From positions 496,001 through 560,000 of the forward strand of contig NZ_CP086322.1 in the NCBI RefSeq assembly GCF_023277745.1: a stretch of 64,000 nt of DNA, in the 5' to 3' direction. The notes beneath the pieces were generated by a model. That model did not search any database, was not told where the DNA came from, and saw nothing but the letters and a program-made list of their open reading frames with translations. The position numbers and the translations under genes were made by a program. Shown in pieces: positions 25,555 to 33,500 of the stretch; positions within the stretch are counted from its first letter, which is position 1; the number at the start of each line of letters is the position of its first letter. Origin of the DNA: Streptomyces halobius. Its GTDB lineage: Bacteria > Actinomycetota > Actinomycetes > Streptomycetales > Streptomycetaceae.

Positions 25555-26643
25555 ATGACGCAGCGTGCGGAATGTGACCGATTCGCAGCGTGTCTACGAA
25601 CATTCAAGGAGCGGGCCGGCTTCAGTTACGGGGCCCTCGCCAAGAAAACCGGAAGCAGCCGTTCAAGCCTGCATCGCTACTGTTCGGGCTCTGCCGTACC
25701 GTTGGACTACGGAACGGTGCACCACCTCGCCACGGTCTGCGGCGCGTCTTCCGAGGAACTGCGCAGACTCCACAAACTCTGGGCCCTGGCGGACGCGAGC
25801 CGTGACCTGCAGGCGCGGCGGCCGAAGGCGGAGCCGGCACTGCAGGCAGAGCCACACGTGGAGGAAGCGGCAGGGGCAGTGGCAGCACCGGACGGGGAAG
25901 CAGAACCGGAGGAAGAGCCGGCGGACGACCCCAGGGAGGAGCCGGAGCCCGGCATCCGCCGTAGGCGATGGCCATGGCAACGGCAATGGCAGCGGCGATG
26001 GCCCGGCAGGGATACGCCCCTCATCGCCGTCGCGGCCGTGCTCGCCCTGAGCGCTACCATATGGTCCGTCTCTTTTCTCTCTCCGTCACGCTCATCGGGC
26101 AGCAGCGAACAGCGGCCCCTCTTCTCGGACGCCTGCTCTCCGGTGGTCAGCATGGGCGAGCACGACGAATGCGTACGGGAGCTGCAGCGTCTGCTGTCCC
26201 GCGCGGGAGCCGATATCGAGATCGACAGCAGCTTCGGGCCACAGACCCTGCGTCGTGTGACGGCCTTTCAAGTGTTCGCAGGCATGCGCCCCAACGGGAT
26301 CGTGGGCGAGCAGGAGAAGGAAGCCCTGTACGAGTCGAGGGTGAGGCTGCACACCTGGCCCCGCGAGAAGGTGCGCGAGCGCATCCGGGAGGTGTTCCCC
26401 GAGGCGCCGCACCGAGCGGTCAAGGTGGCCGACTGCCAGTCCTTGCTCGACCCGCTGCACATCCTGCCGAACACCGACGGCACCAGGAACTGGGGGGTCT
26501 TCCAGATCTCCGACGCCCGGCTGCGCGACCTGGCAGGCACTCCGCGCGACGCGCTCGATCCGGAGTGGAACATCCAGTCGGCGAAACGGCTGTGGAGCCG
26601 CTCCCGCGACTTCCGTGACTGGCCGAACTGTTCCAGGGCCTGA
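25555..26643 (+). CDS. XRE-type HTH, transmembrane, peptidoglycan-binding and lysozyme-like fusion
   Basis: 362 residues with an unusual order. An N-terminal Cro/C1-type HTH spans about 8-68 (FKERAGFSYGALAKKTGSSR, SSLHRYCSGSAVPLDYGTVH). An acidic Glu/Pro linker covers about 90-135. A basic patch (RRRRWPWQRQW) precedes one transmembrane helix near 160-182 (LIAVAAVLALSATIWSVSFL). A peptidoglycan-binding domain 1 repeat follows (about 203-260: VRELQRLLSRAGADIEIDSS, FGPQTLRRVTAFQ). Last is a helical C-terminal domain with GVFQISDARLRDLAG and WNIQSAKRLW that looks lysozyme/transglycosylase-like. The topology would put the HTH inside and the wall-binding part outside. GGGGGAGG directly precedes ATG 25555. 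It is probably a wall-sensing or morphogenetic regulator (inference). Confidence 0.85.
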   Translation: MTQRAECDRFAACLRTFKERAGFSYGALAKKTGSSRSSLHRYCSGSAVPLDYGTVHHLATVCGASSEELRRLHKLWALADASRDLQARRPKAEPALQAEPHVEEAAGAVAAPDGEAEPEEEPADDPREEPEPGIRRRRWPWQRQWQRRWPGRDTPLIAVAAVLALSATIWSVSFLSPSRSSGSSEQRPLFSDACSPVVSMGEHDECVRELQRLLSRAGADIEIDSSFGPQTLRRVTAFQVFAGMRPNGIVGEQEKEALYESRVRLHTWPREKVRERIREVFPEAPHRAVKVADCQSLLDPLHILPNTDGTRNWGVFQISDARLRDLAGTPRDALDPEWNIQSAKRLWSRSRDFRDWPNCSRA

Positions 26644-26746
26644 TGATCTCGTGCCGGGCCGGTGGTGGCACCGGGGAACCGAGATCGCTGATCATGATGC
26701 GCGTGATGTCAACCGGGCATCGCATCGTGGTGGTCAGGGAGGGACC

Positions 26747-27025
26747 ATGCGGATCGGTGAGCTGGCCGAGCGCACGGGTGCGAGTCGGCGGTCGATCCGT
26801 TACTACGAGCAGCAGGGACTGCTGGAGTCGGAACGCACGGGCAAAGGCCGGCGGGTGTACGGCGAGAACGCCGTCAACCGGTGCTGAGGTGCTCGGCGTC
26901 CGCTACGTACCGCCGGCCGCCGCCGCATTGATGCCGCTGTCTTCCTGCTGACGCTGCCGGGGCCACGGGACACCGCCCCCGGGACTCACCCCAGCCGGCC
27001 CGCCGCACTGCGACGGGCCGGGTGA
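26747..27025 (+). pseudogene. MerR family regulator with premature stop
   Basis: ATG 26747 opens a standard MerR HTH: MRIGELAERTGASRRSIRYY, then EQQGLLESERTGKGRRVYGE. The frame stops at TGA 26885-26887 after only 46 codons. Beyond the stop the same frame still reads LRTAGRRRIDAAVFLLTLPG, the expected helix of MerR regulators (LLxAGLTIDxVxxFLPCLPG), and runs to 27023-27025. One nonsense change plus drift explains it. A GGGAGG-like site is upstream. The 46-residue product would hold the DNA-binding wing only. Confidence 0.78.
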
Positions 27026-27096
27026 GAGCCGCGTGGCCGGGAGGAGTTCGCCGCCGAACTCCTCCCAGCCGTATGTGGGTTACCACTGCCGCCGGG

Positions 27097-27402
27097 TCAG
27101 AAGATGAGCCAGCTCAGCAGGCCGGGGCCGCCGTAGCCGCCGTAGCCCACGTGGCCATAGCCTCCCTTGCCGTAGCCCACGTGGCCGTAGCCTCCCTTAC
27201 CATCGCTGTAGCTGTACCCGCCACTGCCATGACCGCAGCCGCACTTGTCGTCGGTGCCTCCCCCTCTGTGGGAGCTGGTGGACTTCGCCGGCTTGTCACT
27301 GGTGGCGGCCGACGCGGCGCCGGAGCCGGCGACGACGGCGCCGGCAGCCAGGAACGTGGCCGCGGTGCCGAGAGCAACGCGGCGCAGCAGGTGGTTTCGC
27401 AT
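27097..27402 (-). CDS. Small secreted Gly/Tyr/His-rich protein
   Basis: 101 residues: signal peptide (MRNHLLRRVALGTAATFLAA to about residue 33, GSGAASA cleavage), a Ser/Lys linker, a C-G-C motif (DDKCGCGHGSGG), then tandem GGYGHVGYGK units and the hydrophobic tail GPGLLSWLIF. GGAGAAG precedes the ATG. The repeat and terminal hydrophobic patch suggest a self-assembling or wall-associated peptide, but no homologue with known function is recognised. The minus-strand frame is open with good codon bias over the full length. It has no obvious operon partner: the Crp-like gene upstream ends 262 bases away. Confidence 0.72.
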   Translation of the reverse strand: MRNHLLRRVALGTAATFLAAGAVVAGSGAASAATSDKPAKSTSSHRGGGTDDKCGCGHGSGGYSYSDGKGGYGHVGYGKGGYGHVGYGGYGGPGLLSWLIF

Positions 27403-27664
27403 GAGGAGCTTCTCCTTCGCACAGGGACGGCGGTCGCCGCCCTCCATGGCCACTGGTATGTTTCGCGCCCTCTGTCCAAACCTCTCGGTGGTCCGGACGA
27501 GCGAGGGCACGGCCAGAACAGTGACATACGTCCGATTAATGCCAAGGAGAACGGGGTTGCGTCGGGTGGCGCCGGGCGGCTCCGGCCGCCGGCCGCGTCG
27601 ACGCCGGTCCGGTTCCGGCGCCGGGGCCTTTCCGGCCCTGCTCCAACGTGCCGGGACAGCACAC

Positions 27665-28600
27665 CTAGCCCGCCGCGTCGCGCAGCCGGTCCGGTTCCAG
27701 GACCGTGATCCGGCCGCGGCCCAGACGCAGCAGACCGCGCTCCGCGTAGTCGTGCAGCACCTTGGTGGTGGTCTCGCGGGAGGTACCGGCCAGGGCGGCG
27801 AGCTGCTCGTGGGTGAGGGCGATCTGCGGGTGCCGGGCACCGGGCCGCAGCGGCAGGCCCGCCGCCGCCTCGGGGGTGAGGGTGGTCAGAGTGGTGGCGA
27901 TGCGCTGCGGTACGGACTTGAAGACGCTGTCGGACAGCCGTTGTTCGAGGTCGGCCAGGCGGCGGCCGAGGATCTCGGTGATGCGGGTGGCGATCCGTAC
28001 GTCGGAGAGCAGGAAGCGGTCGACGTCGGCGCGGTTCATCACGCAGACGGTGACATCGTCCAGGGCCTCGGCGAAGTTGCCGTACATCCGCTGGCCGAGC
28101 AGCAGCATCTCGCCGAAGATCGTGCCCGGGCTGAGGATCGCGGTGGTCAGGGCGCGTCCGTCGCCGGAGACGCGGAAGATCCGGATCCGGCCGCGTTTGA
28201 GGATGAAGAGCACCTCACACGGCTGCTCCGGGATGTAGAGCATTTCCCCGGCGGCGTAGGTCTTCATCGGGGCGGCCTCCGCGATGGCCGCCATCTCCTG
28301 CTCGTTCAGATCGCGGAAGATGTCGACCTCGGACAGACACCAGGTCTTCTCGGCATCCTCGCCGGTTTCCATCACGTACGCCGCCTCCTCACGCCGTCCG
28401 GGGGCCCATGGGGGCGGGGCCGCGCCCCAGACCGGGTGGGCAAGGCCACGGGCCCCTTCCTCCAGACAGTAGCGGGCGGAGCCTTCGCCGGGGACGGTCC
28501 CGTACGGCGCGGCGGTGTCGTTGAGGGTGGTGTGGTTGGCCGAGTGATGCGCGGCGTCTCCTCCTGCGGGAGGCGGGGAGGTGCGGTCCCTGTCGGTCAT
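27665..28600 (-). CDS. Crp/Fnr family transcriptional regulator with long N-terminal extension
   Basis: 311 residues. A poorly conserved 85-90-residue N-terminal extension is followed by a cyclic-nucleotide-binding-type domain (about 92-205: VDIFRDLNEQEMAAIAEAAP, PEQPCEVLFILKRGRIRIFR, GTIFGEMLLLGQ). Next come the dimerisation helix and a C-terminal winged HTH (about 235-310) with LTHEQLAALAGTSRETTTKV LHDY. It lacks the CRP Arg-Ser cAMP motif in clear form, so a different signal is likely. Its ATG overlaps the stop of the upstream membrane-protein gene (ATGA), so the two are translationally coupled. A Crp-spaced palindrome lies upstream of the pair, consistent with autoregulation. An internal Met (METGEDAEKTWCLSEVDIF) could be an alternative start. 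Confidence 0.88.
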   Translation of the reverse strand: MTDRDRTSPPPAGGDAAHHSANHTTLNDTAAPYGTVPGEGSARYCLEEGARGLAHPVWGAAPPPWAPGRREEAAYVMETGEDAEKTWCLSEVDIFRDLNEQEMAAIAEAAPMKTYAAGEMLYIPEQPCEVLFILKRGRIRIFRVSGDGRALTTAILSPGTIFGEMLLLGQRMYGNFAEALDDVTVCVMNRADVDRFLLSDVRIATRITEILGRRLADLEQRLSDSVFKSVPQRIATTLTTLTPEAAAGLPLRPGARHPQIALTHEQLAALAGTSRETTTKVLHDYAERGLLRLGRGRITVLEPDRLRDAAG

Positions 28601-29079
28601 GATTCGGTGTGACCGCGCTGCTGCATGGCCTTGTGGATGCCGGCGTACGCGAGGCCCAGGAGGAGCCCGTAGACGAGGTGGGCGCCCAGGCTGGAGCTGG
28701 TGACGTCATTCCACTCGAAGACCGGCATACCCATGTTCGCCGGCATGATCCACAGTGCCCCGATGAACCACAGGACGGCGCCGTAGGCCAGGCCGAGAAG
28801 CGCGGCGGGCGCCATCCGTGCGGCCCACTGCCCCAGCAGCGCGCCGAAGGCGATACCGGCGGAGATCGCGATGGCCAGATGGATCAGCCAGCCCGCGAAG
28901 GCGTTGGTCGAGCCGAGCAGCCCGGCGACCATCGTGATCATCGCGGTGTCCATCATCGGCCTGGAGACGGACATCCAGATGCCCATCCCGATACCACCGA
29001 CCACCCCGGAAGCGGCGCCGATGACCGCATGGAGGGGGATGACGGCGGGGCTCGGGAAAACGTGTGCGGTGGTAGCCAT
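28597..29079 (-). CDS. Small multi-pass membrane protein
   Basis: 160 residues with about four hydrophobic segments: HAVIGAASGVVGGIGMGIWM, MITMVAGLLGSTNAFAGWLI/AISAGIAFGALL, LLGLAYGAVLWFIGALWIMP and LVYGLLLGLAYAGIHKAM. The loop MPANMGMPVFEWND carries three Met residues. The overall pattern recalls small YagU-like or copper-associated membrane proteins, without certainty. It is the first gene of a coupled pair; its stop overlaps the start of the Crp/Fnr gene, suggesting the regulator responds to, or controls, a membrane process. The ATG at 29079 is at the hydrophilic start MATTAHVFPSP. Upstream sequence carries a 20-bp palindrome. Confidence 0.75.
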   Translation of the reverse strand: MATTAHVFPSPAVIPLHAVIGAASGVVGGIGMGIWMSVSRPMMDTAMITMVAGLLGSTNAFAGWLIHLAIAISAGIAFGALLGQWAARMAPAALLGLAYGAVLWFIGALWIMPANMGMPVFEWNDVTSSSLGAHLVYGLLLGLAYAGIHKAMQQRGHTES

Positions 29080-29130
29080 GGCCGTGTCCTTCCGGAGCAG
29101 GTGGTTGCGGTTGTATGGCTACTTTTGACG

Positions 29131-30150
29131 CTAGGAGCGGGCCCTGCCGTGGAATGTAAGCGTGCTTACATTTCTCCCGTCCTGCTCGGCCGTATCCGGT
29201 CCCGGCAGGTCCCGACAGCGGACGCGGCCGATTCCCGCCGCGAGGGTCAGCGGGACGGTGAGGACGGCGGCGAGCAGGAAGAGCCCCCGGTACGCTCGGT
29301 GTTCCGCCGCGTCCGCGGTGAAGCCGCTGGCCGGCGCACTGCCGACGTAGAGGGCCACACCGGACATGACGACCCCGGTGGCCCTGGCCGTCGGCGTCAG
29401 AGCGGTTGCCCATGACTGGATGGTGGAGTGCATGAACGACCAGCCGCCCCCCAGCAGCAGAGCGGTCGGTACCAGTGCCGGGACGGACAGGCTCACCTCG
29501 GCGGTCGTATAGGCGGCCGCCATTTGTATGCCGCCCACCAGGATGATCGTGGATGGCTGCCACCGGCCGACCAGACGCTTGACCACCTGAGCCGCCGTCA
29601 TGGAGCCGACCCCGTACAGGGCGGCCACCGCGCCGGCCAGGGTGGTCGGCCGGCACACCCCGGTCCTCCAGCGCGGGGGCCGGGTACGTCAGCAAGCCCG
29701 GCAACACGGCCCCTTCAAGGAGCGCCACGGCCATCACGTACCACTGCCACCGTGAGCGCATGACCACACGGATCGAGGCCAGCAGGGGGCCGGAAGGCTC
29801 CCGTTCCGGTTCGGGCAGCCGGCGCAGGGCCACCGTGAGGCAGGCGGCGAACAGTCCCGGCAGCGCGAAGACCAGGCGCCAGCTCACATAGTGCGCCAGA
29901 GCACCGGCCACCACGGTGGCCACCGCTGTACCCAGGGCGAACGCGGTCATCAGTCCGCTGAGCGGGCGCTGACGTATCTCAGCGGGCACGGTGTCGCCCA
30001 CGTACGTCAGCGAGGCCGCAATGAAGGCGGCGAAGCAGGCACCCGCTGCCCCACGGGCGACGATGAGCAACGTGGCGCCGGGGGCCAGCGCCGAGCAGAG
30101 CGCGGCGACCGCCGCCCCGGCGAGCGAGCATCGCATCACCCGGGCCCGGC
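29131..30150 (-). pseudogene. MFS transporter remnant, truncated and frameshifted
   Basis: Reading leftward from about 30150: RARVMRCSLAGAAVAALCSA, FAAFIAASLTYVGDTVPAEI, GTAVATVVAGALAHYVSWRL and WYVMAVALLEGAVLPGLLTY are MFS helices 2-7. Near 29663 the frame changes by one base and continues as TTLAGAVAALYGVGSM, LVGGIQMAAAYTTAEVSLSV and the remaining helices to a stop at 29131. Helix 1 and the start codon are missing, cut exactly where the opposite-strand MmyB fragment begins. The last codons overlap the palindrome at 29153-29172. Confidence 0.82.
29153..29172. promoter_or_regulatory. 20-bp palindrome with Crp/Fnr spacing
   Basis: AATGTAAGC-GT-GCTTACATT is a perfect 9-bp-arm palindrome. Its core is TGTAA-N6-TTACA, the same 5-6-5 geometry as the Crp site TGTGA-N6-TCACA. 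It is centred about 83 bases before the start of the membrane-protein/Crp-Fnr operon. It is the likely operator of the Crp/Fnr protein encoded there (inference from geometry and position). Confidence 0.72.
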
Positions 30151-30451
30151 ACGCGCTTTGCTGGGCCAGTTCCGCGCCAACGCCGCCCGCCATCCCGGCG
30201 ACCCGCGGTACGCCGAGATCATCGGCCAGATCGTGGGGGATCCGGACGCGGCCCGGTGGTACGAGCGGAGGGAGACAGCCGCCTACCGGCCCGCGGTGCG
30301 GCACTTCCGGCATCCGGCGGCCGGTGAACTGCGGCTGCGTTACGTCAAGTTGGCTGCCGTCGAGGAGCCTGGCCACCACTTCCTGGCCTATGTGCCGGAT
30401 GGCCGGGGGGGGGCCGAGGCCGCGGTCCACAGGCTCACGGAGGTGGCGTGA
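30146..30451 (+). pseudogene. 3' fragment of an XRE/MmyB-type regulator
   Basis: About 100 codons reading ARALLGQFRANAARHPGDPR, YAEIIGQIVGDPDAARWYER, VRHFRHPAAGELRLRYVKLA and VEEPGHHFLAYVPDG to TGA at 30449-30451. This is the C-terminal half of the MmyB-like ligand-binding domain found in many Streptomyces XRE regulators (LRxxAGRHPxDPRLxxL...W...V...F.HP..G.L.L.Y). The HTH and first half are absent. Upstream the DNA belongs to the oppositely oriented MFS remnant. A poly-G run (30406-30412) lies near the end. Confidence 0.8.
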
Positions 30452-30524
30452 GCGCGGGCAAGGCGGCACGTTCTGCTCCTCGACCAGGCTGACCGGGCGC
30501 GAGAGAGCCGTCCCCGCTGTGCTG

Positions 30525-33500
30525 CTACGTCGTGGCGCTCTCCCCCGGTGCCTGTGCCAAGCCCAGGCGGTCGTGGACCAGGCGGGCCACATCGGTCAGT
30601 CTGTGCCCGCCGGCGGTGAACTCCCCCGGTGCCACACGGATGTCGAACTGTTCGCGGGTGCCGACCAGGAACTCGGCGCCCATCAGAGAGTCGAGGCCGA
30701 TGTCTGTCAGCGGTCGCTGGGGGTCGATGTCGGACGGGTCGGTCTGCAGGACGCCGGCGAGGATGCGGCACAGCGCTTCGGTGATGGTGCGGATGGCGTC
30801 GTCCGGCGCCATCGTGGCGAGAGAACGCAGCAGTTCCTCGCGGGCGTCGTCGGCGTCCTCGGTGCCGGGAGGGACGAGGAGGTGGTAGCGGGGCGCCGCC
30901 AGGGCGGGCAGCAGACGGCGGGCGCGGGGCCAGCGGTAGCGGCCGACGCCGGCGACATCGGTGTCCGCGGCGAGTAGTTGGTCGGCGGTGCCGAAGATTT
31001 CGGCCGGGGTGACCGGTTCGAAGCCCAGGCCGGTCATGGCGGGGCCGAGGTTGTTGCGGGCGACGTAGCCGGTCTCGGCGATCGGGCCCCAGGCAATCGC
31101 GGTGCCGGGCAGTCCGGCGTGGCGGCGGGCGCGGGTCAGGGCTTCCAGGTAGGCGTTCCCGGCGACGTAGGGGGCCTGGGTCGGGTTGCCGGTGGTGGCG
31201 GTGACAGAGGAGTAGAGGAGGAACAGGTCGAGGTCGCGGTCTGCGGTGAGGCGGTGGAGGATGCCGGCGCCGGCCATCTTGGGGGCGAGGACGGCGGCGA
31301 AACGGGCGTCGTCGAGCTCGGCGAGGGGGGCATCGTCCAGCTGCATGGCGCAGTGGGCGACGCCGCGCAGGCGGTGCCCGCTGTCGTCGACGGCGGTGAG
31401 GACGCGGCGTACGGCCGTCTCGTCGGTGACGTCGGCCGCGTAGGCGGTGGCGCGGACGCCGCGTCGCCGCAGCCGGTCCAGTACTCCGGCGGCTTCCGGT
31501 GCTTCGGGCCCCCGGCGGCTGACCAGGGCGAGATGCCGGGCGCCGCAGTCGGCGAGCCAGTCGGCGGTGGCGGCGCCGAAGCCGCCGAGTCCGCCCGTGA
31601 CCAGGTAGGTGCCGTGCGGGTCCAGTGCGGGGGCGGTCGGGGCGGGCGCGACCGGGACGGATTCGTCCCGTGGGTCGAAGGAGATGACGACCTTGCCGGT
31701 GTGCTGGGAGTGCTGGAGGACCCGGAAGGCGTCGTCCACGCGCGCCGCGGGATAGACGGTGTGTGGCAGCGGCCGGTAGGTGCCGGAGGCGATCCGGCGG
31801 TGTACGTCCTGCTGAACGCGTGGGCCCCGCACCGGATCGTAGATGATCTTGTCGAGGTTGAAGCCGATGAAGGTGAGGTTGTGGTGGAACGGGCGTAGAA
31901 GGAGAGGGTTGTTGAGGAAGATGTCGCGCTTGCCGAGTTCGATGAAGCGGCCGTTGGGACGGAGGAGTTCCAGGCTCTGGGCGATGGCCTCGCCGCTGAG
32001 CGAGTTGACGACGATGTCGACGCCTCGGCCGTCGGTCAGTTCACGGATGCGCGGTGCGAAGTCCCGGGTGCGGGAGTCCAGTACGTGTTCGGCGCCCAGG
32101 GTGCGCAGCAGGTCACGTTTGAGGTCGGTGCCGGCGGTGGCGATCACATGGAGACCCAGGTTCCGGGCGCACTGGATCACGGCCTGGCCGACGGCGCCCG
32201 CGCCGCCGTGCACCAGGAGGGTCTCGCCGGGGAGCGGCTGGGCCTGGTGGGCGAGGGCGTGGTGGACGGTCAGGAAGGCCACGGAGAAGGTCGCCGCCTC
32301 GGCGTAGCTCATGTCGTCGGGAAGCGGCGTGACGGCGGCGGCGGAGGCGACGGTGTGCGAGGCCAGGGCGGCGCCCACCAGGCCGGAGACTCGTTCGCCG
32401 GGGGCGGGGGTGCTCACCCCGGGGCCGACCACGGTGACGATACCGGCTCCGTCGGTGCCCAGTCCCCGGCTCAGCGGACTGCCCTCGACGGCCTCCGGCG
32501 GCAGGAGCCCATTGGCGCGCATCGGATCCCGGTAGTTGAGTCCGCACGCCCGCAGCTCGACCTCGATCTCGCCCGGTCCCGGCTGCCGCCGCTCGGTCTG
32601 ACGCCATACGAGCCGTCGGGAGAACCCGGGGGTGTCCACGTCCAGGATGTAGGGGGAACCCTGGTCGGTGGCGGGGAGCCGGTCGGCCGGATGCTGCGTC
32701 TCCCGGGGGACGAAGCGGCCGGCCCGGGTGAGGACGATTTCGTCTTCGTCGCCGGGGGTGAGGAGTTCCCGCACGAGACGTCGCGCATCGGTGGCCGGAT
32801 CGTCGGCGCGGTCGAGGGAGACGCGGCGAATCCCCAGCTCTGGCTGCTCGTTGGTGAGGGTCCGGGCGGCGGCCCAGATGGCGGCGTCGGCCGGGTGCGC
32901 CGGTCGTTCGGGCACGGGGAAGAGGCCGCTGGGCCGGGTGATGAGCCACACGTGGGGTCGTACACCGTCCGGCAGGGCCCCGCAGGCGGCCACCAGGGCA
33001 CGGAGCGTGGCGGCACGTCGGGTGGTGCGGGTGACGATGGCGTCCGTACCGGCATGCGCGTCGTCGCCGCCGGGCTCGCCGGCACCGGCAGGCTCATCAT
33101 CACCGCTGGACTCGCCCGCACCGGCAGGCTCATCGTCACCGCCGGGCTCGCCGGCACCGCTCGGCGCGCCCGCACCCTCGCCCTCGGCGAGCAGCAGAAC
33201 GATGTGCGCGGAGCCCTCGGCCGGCAGCGCGGTGCTCCATGCGGCAGTGTCGCCGGAGGCGGTGACGACGACGGCATTGCCCGTCAGCCCGGCGAGTTCC
33301 TGTGCGAGCGGGGCCTCGGCGGGCGTCTCGGTGGCGATGACCCAGGACGTGTCGGCCGTACGCGGTGGGGCGGGCGGCGCAGCCGGAGGGCGTTCGGCGG
33401 TGGTCAGGAGGACGGAACGGTCCTCGGTGCCGTGCCGCACGGTGTGGGTGAAGCCGCATTCCGCCAGCAGCCGGGGCCAGCGGTCGTGCGGCAGCAGCCG

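Noticed and set aside
29153..29172. Palindrome as a terminator of the MFS relic
   Set aside because: It lies inside the relic's last codons, has no T tract and has exact Crp-type spacing, so operator is the better reading.
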